Shown here in pieces: positions 1 to 7,483 of a stretch of 35,427 nt of DNA. The translations under genes and the position numbers were made by a program. The stretch covers positions 1 to 35,427 of the forward strand of contig CATLVU010000016.1 in the NCBI GenBank assembly GCA_950061135.1, in the 5' to 3' direction. Positions within the stretch are counted from its first letter, which is position 1, and the number at the start of each line of letters is the position of its first letter. The DNA comes from an uncultured Oligoflexia bacterium. GTDB taxonomy: Bacteria; Bdellovibrionota; Bacteriovoracia; Bacteriovoracales; Bacteriovoracaceae. The notes beneath the pieces are model-generated. The model did not search any database, had not been told where the DNA came from, and worked only from the letters and a program-made list of their open reading frames with translations.

Positions 1-12
1 TCCGATCTATGT

Positions 13-474
13 ATGAAAATATTATGGATTATTTTTTTCATTCTTATAGGTTGTAAAGGCTCTCCTGTTCCTGAAGATGGACTTATTAATCAACTTCCGG
101 GAACTGCAACTTTTGAGGGGTATAATATTAGTGGTGAAAAAACAGAATGTGTTCCCTCAAAAGAAACTACTTGTACAATGATGTATGGACCTGATGAAGA
201 GTTTGCCAAAGAGTGCAAGGATAGAGGATACGAAGTTTATACTTGTGGGTGCCATTCGTTTTTGTGTGAAGGTAATATAAAAGAAGAAGTAATAGAAGAA
301 AGGGAAGGTGTTGATTTTGAAGGTAATTTAAAATCGTGTTCACCTGCCAAAAGCGATCTAATTTGTACCGAGGTTTTTACCCAAGAAGATGCTTTCGCTG
401 TTCAGTGTGAAAAAGATGGGCATGAAGCTGTTCAATGTGGTTGTCATGATTGGATTTGTATTAAAGGCCACTAA
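13..474 (+). CDS. Cys-rich lipoprotein with two tandem six-cysteine repeats
   Basis: No family recognised. The N-terminus is a short hydrophobic signal ending in a lipobox (LIGC, Cys14), so this is probably a lipoprotein facing the periplasm or outer membrane. The mature part holds two homologous units of about 45 residues with spacing C-x7/8-C-x13-C-x9-C-G-C-H-x3-C. Both share FA before the third Cys, a G-x-E between the third and fourth, and the CGCH core. Six Cys per unit suggest three disulfides or a metal site. An acidic linker rich in Glu joins the units. Only 12 bases precede the start, so its upstream context is unseen. It converges on the next gene. Confidence 0.75.
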   Translation: MKILWIIFFILIGCKGSPVPEDGLINQLPGTATFEGYNISGEKTECVPSKETTCTMMYGPDEEFAKECKDRGYEVYTCGCHSFLCEGNIKEEVIEEREGVDFEGNLKSCSPAKSDLICTEVFTQEDAFAVQCEKDGHEAVQCGCHDWICIKGH

Positions 475-486
475 AGTTTAGTGGCC
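466..486 (-). terminator. Hairpin between convergent genes
   Basis: A perfect 10-bp inverted repeat (GGCCACTAAA / TTTAGTGGCC) around a single G overlaps the stop codon of the Cys-rich lipoprotein gene. On the minus strand it is followed by TTTAAT, so it most likely ends the minus-strand gene that stops at 495. The U-tract is short, so this is a modest intrinsic terminator. On the plus strand no U-tract follows. Confidence 0.5.
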
Positions 487-494
487 ATGTGAAC

Positions 495-821
495 TTATTT
501 AATTTTTGTTTCGTCTTGAGCATCAGCTCCAATAAGAGAAACTCTTGCAACCCCTCTATAAGTCGCAACTACCATACAAAAATTTCCATTTTCATCTGTA
601 ATAGTATTGTATGATCCAGGATTACTTCCGTTATAGTCAATTTTCGCATTAACAAAAGCAGGCATTTTAACATCACTTGCTGTTCCACAAAGCTCAGCTA
701 AAACATTATAGCTATTTGTTGGATTTGTTCTCACATAGTGAAATGAATTAATCTTTACACTTGCTGCGATACTAGAAACAGCAAAAGTTAAGGCAACTAT
801 TCCGATCAGTTTTTTCATCAT
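495..821 (-). CDS. Small secreted protein, unknown function
   Basis: No family recognised. The 108-residue product begins with a classical Sec signal (MMKK, a hydrophobic stretch, then SSIAAS), leaving a mature domain of about 88 residues. That domain is polar, has few charges and contains two cysteines (in ELCGTA and NFCMVV) that could form one disulfide. The alternating pattern in the centre suggests a small beta-sandwich exported to the periplasm or beyond. A purine-rich AAGGAG lies seven to eight bases before the ATG. It is probably monocistronic, since it is followed by the hairpin at 466-486. Confidence 0.7.
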   Translation of the reverse strand: MMKKLIGIVALTFAVSSIAASVKINSFHYVRTNPTNSYNVLAELCGTASDVKMPAFVNAKIDYNGSNPGSYNTITDENGNFCMVVATYRGVARVSLIGADAQDETKIK

Positions 822-876
822 AAACTCCTTGTTATTTATAGCTATAGCATTTCAATTTTAAAGAGGGTTGGCAAGG

Positions 877-1683
877 TTATAAAGAAAAAACAATATAATC
901 AGCAAATAAACCGAATTCGGGATCACCATTTTTGAAAAAATGAATTTCTTCAGTCGTTAAAGTTTTTTGATTAATAAATTTAAAAGTAGAAAATGTTATA
1001 TTGGAAAGCTCTTTTAAAGCATAAACAGTCCCATCAAAAAAATCAGTGTGAAATGAGCCTGCAATTACAAAACTTCGATCGAAATGATTTTCTATAATTT
1101 TTTGTGCCATTATTGAATCAGTTAAATATTGTGCTAAAAAATATTTCTCAAGCATTTCTGGAGGAATGTGATTACCCATAACCTGTGTGAATCTTGTACG
1201 ATAATCTGGACTTCCTTTAATTAGTTTATATGGAAGTATCTCTTGAGGGACGCTTTGAATGCCTTCTTTAATTATCTTTTGTTTGTAGGCCCTAGAAATA
1301 TTAAGTCCAATCAATTCTAGTTTATTCTCTTGAACCGTTTTTATCAACGGCAGATAACTAGTATTGTGCTTCCCTGGAAATGTATTTATAAACTCTGTTG
1401 CAGAGAGTGATTTAATTGCTTCTGATATTTGAGACTGGTCATGATGATTTAAAAACTCCCACATAACACTGCTTGTTTGATTTTTTAGTTCGTTGATTAT
1501 TTGATTTTGAGCATTTTGGATTGAGTCATCATTATGAAATTCACCCAGTATAAAAATTTCAGTATCTTGAGTCTGGCTTTTAAGAAGATCAAGACTGATG
1601 CAAGATCGTTCATGAGTGGAGTAAATAGAGCTAATTTGTGAATGCGCTTGAAAACTAAATAACAATAAAAGAAGAAATTTCAT
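877..1683 (-). CDS. ChaN-like (Tiki/TraB superfamily) exported protein
   Basis: Resembles the ChaN / haem-binding uptake family (PF04187), which shares a fold with TraB/Tiki proteins. A Sec signal (about residues 1-16) precedes the hallmark ILGEFHND segment (Glu48, His50). A following helix carries MWEFLNHHD, and near the C-terminus there is IAGSFHTDFFDG. These Glu and His positions match the conserved ligand residues of the family. Length (268 aa) is normal. Some members bind haem and others are possible metalloproteases; which applies here cannot be told from sequence. It lies nine bases downstream of the minus-strand barrel gene and could be co-transcribed with it. Confidence 0.7.
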   Translation of the reverse strand: MKFLLLLLFSFQAHSQISSIYSTHERSCISLDLLKSQTQDTEIFILGEFHNDDSIQNAQNQIINELKNQTSSVMWEFLNHHDQSQISEAIKSLSATEFINTFPGKHNTSYLPLIKTVQENKLELIGLNISRAYKQKIIKEGIQSVPQEILPYKLIKGSPDYRTRFTQVMGNHIPPEMLEKYFLAQYLTDSIMAQKIIENHFDRSFVIAGSFHTDFFDGTVYALKELSNITFSTFKFINQKTLTTEEIHFFKNGDPEFGLFADYIVFSL

Positions 1684-1692
1684 TTTTTATCC

Positions 1693-2517
1693 TTAGAAAG
1701 CTTGGATGAAAGCTGAAAAACCAACAACGAATTCATCCTCTGCAATTTGTTCAATATCTCTTTTGTCTGCAGTGTTACTTAAATATGTCTCAACATAAAA
1801 CTCAAGTAGGGTTTTATCATTTAGTAGATGCATAAAAGATGGGTGAACTTTAAATATTTCATTTTCTTTTTTCTGAGTAGTAAATGTTCTATAACTAAAA
1901 TACTCTTTACCATATGTCTTATGACGATAATTAAATTGAAGACCCAAGAAGTTTTTACGATTCAAAAAATAATAAGGCGTAAAATAAATTCTATCTTCAT
2001 GCCTTAAGGTCGCGTCCTCATTATCGTGATAATAAAAATGTCTTCGAATCCTAGTCTCTAAAGAGACTTTACGAGATAGTCTATTGTTAATAATTAGTTG
2101 AGGAATAAAGGCTCCTGTAAACCCATATCTTTCTCGTTTTTCGTCATCTAAAAGATAGTATGACTTTAGCTCTAAACTAATATTTGAGTTTGGAAAAATA
2201 TTTTTTAAAAATTTATTATCTCTAATCATTACTTCGGCTAGATCGAGTCCATAATCGTTTTCTTCCTCTTCATATGTCATTAAAACAGATGAAACAAAAA
2301 AGCGAACATCATATTGTGGGTTTAAATGATAAAGTAAAGAAACGTCAGCTTTGGTATAAGTTCCATCTACCTCTTTTGTTACTGAGTCTTTCGTTTGTTC
2401 TGTCGCCCATAAAAATTCTAAATCAAATCGGTCTTCAGGATTAAAACGATAATAACTTGTTGAAGCTAGAACTGGCGTTGTTGCACATAGACATAAAAAT
2501 AAAGTTAAAAATTTCAT
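1693..2517 (-). CDS. Outer-membrane beta-barrel protein, unknown substrate
   Basis: Predicted outer-membrane barrel. The chosen start (ATG at 2517) gives a clean signal peptide (MKFLTLFL to PVLAS) and is preceded by AGG about seven bases upstream. An upstream in-frame ATG at 2568 would add 17 residues before the signal and overlap the divergent promoter region. The mature protein shows many short amphipathic beta-strands rich in Tyr, Phe and Arg (such as YHLNPQYDVRFFVSS and FLGLQFNYRHKTYG) separated by acidic turns. It ends in an aromatic residue (FSAFIQAF), as barrels recognised by BamA usually do. No specific family was recognised. It is divergent from the membrane protein at 2592. Confidence 0.7.
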   Translation of the reverse strand: MKFLTLFLCLCATTPVLASTSYYRFNPEDRFDLEFLWATEQTKDSVTKEVDGTYTKADVSLLYHLNPQYDVRFFVSSVLMTYEEEENDYGLDLAEVMIRDNKFLKNIFPNSNISLELKSYYLLDDEKRERYGFTGAFIPQLIINNRLSRKVSLETRIRRHFYYHDNEDATLRHEDRIYFTPYYFLNRKNFLGLQFNYRHKTYGKEYFSYRTFTTQKKENEIFKVHPSFMHLLNDKTLLEFYVETYLSNTADKRDIEQIAEDEFVVGFSAFIQAF

Positions 2518-2591
2518 AAATGGCCTATTCATATTTTGGATTAACTGTGACAAGCTATCAGGCGTCATTTCAATTGTATAGGAAGAAATAT

Positions 2592-3416
2592 ATGAAAAAT
2601 AATTTTAAAGTATCGGTCATATTTGGAATTCTCATCACTATGGCAGCTGTATTATATCAGCGTGCAACAGGCCCAACATATCCAAAAAAGGCTTATATTG
2701 GAAAATCTATAAATCAAGAAATTCAAGTTAAGTTTCTAAGATCTCATGGCGGAGAAACAAATGCTCCGATTGAAATACCAAAAATTTCTAAAAATATGAG
2801 TGGAACATTTACTTATAAAAGATATCCAACAAAAGATGAATGGCATACCATTCCTTTAAAAGATACAGGAAACCTATTATCAGGTGAGCTTCCAAATCAA
2901 CCACCGGCTGGTAAATTAAAATACTTTATTAATTTAAACATAGATGGAAACAAGGAACAGATAGCTTCTGCGGATGAGCCAATAATGATTCGCTTCAAAG
3001 GTGATGTTCCAACTTATATTTTAGCCCCACATATTTTCTTTATGTTTCTTTCAATGCTCTTATCTGCAATTTGTTTTATGGAAGCAGTTTTTAACACTCA
3101 ATCTTTTGTTAAAATAGGTCGAGCAACAGCTGCATGCTTGGTTATTGGTGGAATGATATTAGGTCCTATTGTCCAAAAATTTGCTTTTGGTGTTTATTGG
3201 GCAGGTTTCCCATTTGACTGGGACTTAACAGATAATAAGCTTTTAATAGGTGTTTTAGCTTGGACTTTTGGTGTTTTAATGACTCTAAAAAAAGCTAAAA
3301 GATGGCCTATTATTTTTGCTTCCATCGTGCTCTTTGGTGTTTATTGTATTCCTCATAGTATGATGGGGTCTGAGTATAATTATGAAAAAGGTGAAGTTCA
3401 AACTGATGTTGATTAA
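2592..3416 (+). CDS. Inner-membrane protein with periplasmic domain and C-terminal helices
   Basis: Function not recognised. The start at 2592 has a good ribosome-binding site (AGGAAG, 7-8 bases upstream); the longer reading frame from 2520 has none. The topology reads as one N-terminal helix (about residues 8-25), a periplasmic beta-rich domain of about 120 residues, then four or five helices from about residue 150. The gene end interlocks with the DUF2231 gene on the other strand, sharing the palindrome TTAA. Both encode small multi-helix membrane proteins, but convergent genes are not an operon, so a shared role is only a guess. Confidence 0.7.
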   Translation: MKNNFKVSVIFGILITMAAVLYQRATGPTYPKKAYIGKSINQEIQVKFLRSHGGETNAPIEIPKISKNMSGTFTYKRYPTKDEWHTIPLKDTGNLLSGELPNQPPAGKLKYFINLNIDGNKEQIASADEPIMIRFKGDVPTYILAPHIFFMFLSMLLSAICFMEAVFNTQSFVKIGRATAACLVIGGMILGPIVQKFAFGVYWAGFPFDWDLTDNKLLIGVLAWTFGVLMTLKKAKRWPIIFASIVLFGVYCIPHSMMGSEYNYEKGEVQTDVD

Positions 3417-3874
3417 TCACATAGTAAAGAGCTAGCTTTCGTTCCTATAGCGTGGTCATAAACCATCTTGGCACCAAGATGAGATGTTTCTATTAAAAAA
3501 TATTGTCCGATAATAAGTGGTAGAAAAGCCAAGTATGACATAAATTCTTTAGACCAAATTTGAACTAATAATTCGAAGAGCAAGGCAATAACAAAAGCAA
3601 AGACGCAATAGTATGCCAAGTCTTCATGACGATGAACTAATTGAAATTGGCAGACTTCACTTTTTATTTGTGCAAAAGCAATATCACCAAAGTATAAAGA
3701 TACTAAAAGGCCTATGAGACCTAAGCAAAGACTTACTAAGTATGTAAAACGAAGCTCTCTTTGGTACTTTTTAATCAGTATTCCAGCAAGTTTTAAAATA
3801 GGGGCCAATATTAAAAAAACAATTGGAAAATGAATAAAAAGAGGGTGTAATTGCTCAACTCTAATATCTATCAT
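3413..3874 (-). CDS. DUF2231-type membrane protein
   Basis: Four predicted transmembrane helices over 153 residues. The N-terminal EQLHPLFIHFPIVFL segment is the hallmark of DUF2231 membrane proteins: two histidines in the first helix, potential haem or metal ligands. A further histidine pair falls in the short loop before helix 3 (LVHRHED) and another near the C-terminus (TSHLGAKMVYDHA). The biochemical role of the family is poorly known. It is divergent from the M28 peptidase gene with 58 bases between starts. Confidence 0.7.
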   Translation of the reverse strand: MIDIRVEQLHPLFIHFPIVFLILAPILKLAGILIKKYQRELRFTYLVSLCLGLIGLLVSLYFGDIAFAQIKSEVCQFQLVHRHEDLAYYCVFAFVIALLFELLVQIWSKEFMSYLAFLPLIIGQYFLIETSHLGAKMVYDHAIGTKASSLLCD

Positions 3875-3879
3875 GGCTT

Positions 3880-3908
3880 TTGATCATTGGTTTAGTCTTT
3901 GATATATA
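3880..3908 (+). promoter_or_regulatory. Candidate sigma-70-type promoter for the M28 peptidase
   Basis: TTGATC (3880-3885), a 17-base spacer, then TATATA (3903-3908), in the 58-base divergent gap. Transcription would start near 3915, and TGGAG lies about eight bases before the ATG at 3933. Matched by eye to the general bacterial consensus, 4/6 at each hexamer. Confidence 0.45.
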
Positions 3909-3932
3909 AAGAGCTTACACTGGAGCATTTTT

Positions 3933-5699
3933 ATGAGCAAATCTTTTCTGATCCTTTTATTTGTATTTCCAATTCTGTCTAATGCTGAAATTAAAACTCA
4001 TCTTGATTATTTAGCAAGTGATACCTTAGAAGGAAGAAAACCAGGTACTATCGGTGATAAACTAGCAACGAAGTATTTGGTAGATAAGTTAAAGGATTAT
4101 AAACTTTCTGCACTAGGTAGAAGTTATCAGCAAAAATTTACTATATTCAGTAAAATGTCAAAAAATGGATTGAATACCTTAAGTTCAAAAAATAATGAAA
4201 CCATTTCATTTGAGCCTTTATCAATATCTTCAAACGGAGTTATTAATCAGGCAAAAGTTGTTTTTGCAGGATTTGGAATTAGCATTCCAAAATCGGATAC
4301 CAAGCTTGTTTATGATGATTATGAAGGGCTAGATGTTAAAGATAAGATTGTCATTGTTATGACTGGCGATCCGGCAATTGGAAATGTAGATTCAATTTTT
4401 AGAGATCCTGAATATATTTATTATCAATCTAAGATTTTTAAAATTAATAATGCCTTTCAAAGAGGAGCAAAGGCCATATTATTTGTAGAAAATCCGATGA
4501 GTTTATCAGGTGATGATGAGTTACAGTTTATTGGCACTGATGGAGGAGGAAACTCAACGAGAATCCTAAGTGGTGACATTAAAAATAGCTTTGTAAACTC
4601 GATCCTAGATAAAAACTTAACTTTGAGTTTAATTCAAAACAAAATTTCTAAACAGCAAAAACCTTTTTCTTTTGAACTCGGATCTAAACTATCAATGCAG
4701 GTAAGTCTAAAGAAAGAAACAGACCTTGTTTCAAATGTTGTTGCCTATATTGAGGGAGCAGATCCTTTATTAAAGAAAGAAGTCATTGTCTTAGGTGCGC
4801 ATTTTGATCACTTAGGGCTGGGAGGAAATTCTTCTCTCGATCCAGAGTATGGAAAGATCCACCATGGGGCGGATGATAATGCGTCAGGAACAGCTTTTGT
4901 CCTAGAAATGGCCAAGTTACTACAAGAGAATTCTCAAAACTTAAAACACTCTTACGCTTTTGTTTTTTTTAATGCTGAAGAAATGGGCCTATTAGGCTCA
5001 AAATATTTTGTTCAAGCGTGGGATCGCTACAAAGAGAGCTATGGTGAAATTAAGGCAATGCTAAACTTTGATATGATTGGAAGATTAAATAAGAAAATTT
5101 CAGTTATGGGGATTAATTCAAGTTTAAATTGGAAAGATAAGATTAATCAACTTGAAAATGATAAGTTTAGCTTTCAACAAGGGACAGTCATGGCATCAGA
5201 TCATGCCTCTTTTTTAAATGAAAAAATACCATCACTCTTTTTCACAACTGGAGGGCATGAAGATTATCATCGAAGTTCAGATACTTCTGATAAAATTAAC
5301 TACCAAGGCATTAACCTTCTGAAAGAATTTACTCTGAAGTTAGTTTCGAAATTAGACTCATTAGTCGGTCTAAACTTTAACTTGGATTTTGAAACAGGTG
5401 AGAGTTCAAGAAATAGAGGTTATGGCGCATACTTAGGTTGTATTCCATCTTTTAATCAAGATGAAAGTATTATAGGAGTGCAATGTAGTGGAATCTCCAA
5501 AGATTCTCCTGCACAAAATGCAGGAATCGAGAGTAACGATATTTTAAAAAATATAGGCGAAGTGACCATTAAAAATATTTACGATTTATCATTTGCTTTA
5601 AAATATTATCGGGCCAATGATGAAGTTTTAGTAAAATGGCAAAGAGGGCCAAAATCCTTTGAAAAAAAAATAACACTTAAAAGCAGAGATAAAAAATGA
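3933..5699 (+). CDS. Exported M28 aminopeptidase with PA and PDZ domains
   Basis: Zinc aminopeptidase expected to clip N-terminal residues from peptides outside the cytoplasm. Order: Sec signal (1-18); lid-like segment; PA domain (about 105-200, with VVFAGFGI and DDYEGLDVKDKIVIV); M28 catalytic domain (about 260-470); PDZ domain (about 490-585). Metal and catalytic residues are visible: His in GAHFDHLG (about 290), Asp in HGADDNASG (about 314), the Glu pair in FNAEEMGLLG (about 348), Asp in FDMIGR (about 379) and His in HEDYHRSSD (about 445). The PDZ carries GISKDSPAQNAGI, a typical peptide-binding groove segment. The next gene overlaps its stop by ATGA. Confidence 0.9.
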   Translation: MSKSFLILLFVFPILSNAEIKTHLDYLASDTLEGRKPGTIGDKLATKYLVDKLKDYKLSALGRSYQQKFTIFSKMSKNGLNTLSSKNNETISFEPLSISSNGVINQAKVVFAGFGISIPKSDTKLVYDDYEGLDVKDKIVIVMTGDPAIGNVDSIFRDPEYIYYQSKIFKINNAFQRGAKAILFVENPMSLSGDDELQFIGTDGGGNSTRILSGDIKNSFVNSILDKNLTLSLIQNKISKQQKPFSFELGSKLSMQVSLKKETDLVSNVVAYIEGADPLLKKEVIVLGAHFDHLGLGGNSSLDPEYGKIHHGADDNASGTAFVLEMAKLLQENSQNLKHSYAFVFFNAEEMGLLGSKYFVQAWDRYKESYGEIKAMLNFDMIGRLNKKISVMGINSSLNWKDKINQLENDKFSFQQGTVMASDHASFLNEKIPSLFFTTGGHEDYHRSSDTSDKINYQGINLLKEFTLKLVSKLDSLVGLNFNLDFETGESSRNRGYGAYLGCIPSFNQDESIIGVQCSGISKDSPAQNAGIESNDILKNIGEVTIKNIYDLSFALKYYRANDEVLVKWQRGPKSFEKKITLKSRDKK

Positions 5700-6115
5700 A
5701 GTCTTTAATTTGTTTGGTATTACTTTCTTTAAATGCACATGCTTTAGAAAATAACTTTAAAGGCAAATGGTCTGGAAGTGGTAAAAAAATATTTAATTTA
5801 AAAACCGAAGAGTGTGAAAAAATATTTATGCACTTAGAGTTTTACGAATCCAAGTTTTATATCGTCTCGGGAGGATATAAGTGCGGCAGTCTAGAAGCGA
5901 ATTACCCATTTTCTGATTTTACAATAGGAGAATATGGAGTTCTTACACATGCAGGGAAGCGAGTAGGACATATTGATAAAAATCAAATTATGATTGAAGA
6001 TGAAGATGCAGGCTTTTCTTTATTTTTAATCTTAAAAAATAATCAACTTCAATATATCGAAGAATGGGTGACAGACACCACTCCTTTTATTATTACAGGA
6101 AATCTAGATAAGTAA
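5696..6115 (+). CDS. Small secreted protein coupled to the M28 peptidase
   Basis: No family recognised. The 139-residue product has a short Sec signal (MKSLICLVLLSLNAHAL) and a compact beta-rich mature domain with a KWSGSG turn and two cysteines (in TEECEK and GYKCGS) that could pair. Its ATG overlaps the stop of the peptidase gene (ATGA), so it is probably translationally coupled and made with the enzyme. It could be a substrate, inhibitor or partner, but nothing in the sequence decides which. Its 3' end overlaps the convergent phosphopantetheinyl transferase gene by 23 bases. Confidence 0.75.
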   Translation: MKSLICLVLLSLNAHALENNFKGKWSGSGKKIFNLKTEECEKIFMHLEFYESKFYIVSGGYKCGSLEANYPFSDFTIGEYGVLTHAGKRVGHIDKNQIMIEDEDAGFSLFLILKNNQLQYIEEWVTDTTPFIITGNLDK

Positions 6116-6749
6116 TGATATAATTATCAATCTTATAAAACTGTCCCTTATAAAGAGCATTATATTTTGCTATTTTTTCTTGGTTACTTTTAAGTAAAAC
6201 TTTAAACGTATTATAGTCATGATTTATCTCTAGAATTTCTGCAGATAAAAACCCAAAGTATTGTTGGGCCAGTGGAAAGATAAGTTTATACAGACTTTCT
6301 TTTAAAGAAAAAGTTATTGTTCCATCAAGTTCGTTGCTTACTATTTGAAGTTCATTCTCTGAACAAAATCTCGTTTTGATTCTCTCAAATCTTTCTTTGG
6401 ACATTATTTTTTCAATGTCGACTCCAACAGACTTCAAGACTTTACTTGTAACTGCAATAGTATAGTTATCTTTATGGGTTAGGCTTGCGCAGAGGCCCTG
6501 AGGAAGGCCTAGGCTACCATTCTTATCTATGGGAACATTGCTTAAATTAGTATTGATTTTTTTTCCTGCCATATATAAGCAGAATCGTCCGTTAATGAAT
6601 TCTTTTTTTCGATTAGGGTGTAGATTTGCTAAATATTCTGAGTTCAGTTTTAATAATTCATCGTTGACTTGAGTATCATTATCCATGAAGTAGAAATAGG
6701 CCATAGCTACGTCTAAATAAAATATGTTTTCAAGCTTGATTTTTTCCAC
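6093..6749 (-). CDS. 4'-phosphopantetheinyl transferase (Sfp/EntD type)
   Basis: Transfers the phosphopantetheine arm of CoA to a carrier-protein serine. The N-terminal half has the RKKEFINGRFC element of EntD-like enzymes. The C-terminal catalytic half has SLTHKDNY, the Mg-binding GVDIEKI (about 109-115) and the FSLKESLYK motif (about 147-155). At 218 aa it fits the larger Sfp/EntD class rather than AcpS. The start is GTG without a clear ribosome-binding site, and a GATAAT hexamer ends seven bases before it, so the mRNA may be leaderless. No carrier-protein or synthase gene lies in the window, so its target is unknown. Confidence 0.85.
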   Translation of the reverse strand: MEKIKLENIFYLDVAMAYFYFMDNDTQVNDELLKLNSEYLANLHPNRKKEFINGRFCLYMAGKKINTNLSNVPIDKNGSLGLPQGLCASLTHKDNYTIAVTSKVLKSVGVDIEKIMSKERFERIKTRFCSENELQIVSNELDGTITFSLKESLYKLIFPLAQQYFGFLSAEILEINHDYNTFKVLLKSNQEKIAKYNALYKGQFYKIDNYIITYLDFL

Positions 6750-6867
6750 ATCTTTTATTATCGAAAAATCAACAACTTATCAATTATAAAGAATCTCATT
6801 GTGATTAGCTTGGTTATTCTTAAGTCTTTAGAATCAGCTTATATTATAAATTTATAAAAATTCTCGA

Positions 6868-6896
6868 TTCAAATTTATTCTTGCTAGTAGTATATT
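6868..6896 (+). promoter_or_regulatory. Candidate promoter in the gene-free gap
   Basis: TTCAAA (6868-6873), a 17-base spacer, then TATATT (6891-6896, one mismatch to TATAAT). Predicted start is near 6903. It would drive the short hairpin-terminated transcript at 6903-6988 and, by read-through, the coiled-coil gene at 7049. Confidence 0.4.
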
Positions 6897-6902
6897 TGAC
6901 TC

Positions 6903-6988
6903 TCTGAAAAGATAGAGGTTATTGCTTTTTCCTCTAGATTTTTCTCCCAGTAATAAATGGCCCAATATGGCCATTTATTACTGTTTTT
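6903..6988 (+). ncRNA. Candidate small RNA or attenuator leader
   Basis: Within the 299-base gap 6750-7048 there is a promoter-like element followed about 50 bases later by a strong hairpin and U-tract, with no ORF between. The predicted RNA is about 85 nt. The hairpin loop and adjoining bases (6960-6968, GCCCAATAT) are complementary over nine bases to 7046-7054, which spans the TTG start codon of the downstream gene. It could be an independent small RNA or an attenuating leader. The rest of the gap shows only AT-rich sequence. Confidence 0.3.
6948..6988 (+). terminator. Strong intrinsic terminator with 15-bp perfect stem
   Basis: Arms 6948-6962 (CAGTAATAAATGGCC) and 6969-6983 pair perfectly around the loop CAATAT and are followed directly by TTTTT (6984-6988). 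On the plus strand this is a textbook terminator, yet no plus-strand protein gene lies directly upstream. On the minus strand there is no U-tract. Confidence 0.65.
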
Positions 6989-7048
6989 AAGCAAATCCCT
7001 ATATTTAAGATTTTTTTTATAAACCCGATAAGATTATGAGGAGTAATA

Positions 7049-7483
7049 TTGGGCGAGAAAAAATTAGATTTAAACATTGAGTTTGAAGAAGAGAAAGAAA
7101 ATAAAGACGGAGAAGCAATTAATATTGATTCGACTCTTGTTTTTGGTGCCGAAACAGCTAGCTCTCCTAAAGTTAACGAGAGTTCTTCAGCAAACGAAGA
7201 AGTGAAAGTAACAACTATCAACATAGATGATTATGATAGTGGTGCAAGTAGCACTTCAAGTAATATTAGTTCTAAAGAATTAATTGATATCAATTTACGT
7301 TTAGATAAGCTTGAAAATGAGAATAAAAAACTTTTAAAACAATTGGTAGAGCTAAAGTTAATGGAGCAAAAAATTACGCAGCTACTTTTAAAAATAAATG
7401 CTAAAGCTCCTAAGGCCAAAGGTGAGTTACAGTTAATTAAAAAATTAATGACAGACTGTATAAATAAAATTATGCCCAATTAA
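7049..7483 (+). CDS. Acidic soluble protein with coiled coil, unknown function
   Basis: Not recognised. The start is TTG, chosen because GAGGAG sits five bases upstream. The N-terminal 80 residues are acidic, Ser/Thr-rich and probably disordered. Residues about 84-115 form a clear coiled coil (INLRLDKLENENKKLLKQLV, continuing through a second Leu/Glu/Lys heptad series), and the tail is basic and helical. There is no signal peptide or membrane segment, so it is cytoplasmic. The gene ends in the palindrome TTAA shared with the stop of the convergent transporter gene. See the hairpin at 6948-6988 for possible control of its start codon. Confidence 0.65.
   Translation: MGEKKLDLNIEFEEEKENKDGEAINIDSTLVFGAETASSPKVNESSSANEEVKVTTINIDDYDSGASSTSSNISSKELIDINLRLDKLENENKKLLKQLVELKLMEQKITQLLLKINAKAPKAKGELQLIKKLMTDCINKIMPN

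Noticed and set aside
6934-7224. 96-residue minus-strand frame over the hairpin and coiled-coil gene
   Set aside because: It has no ribosome-binding site and is antisense to a gene with a clear one; composition is Ser/Phe-rich as expected for a shadow.
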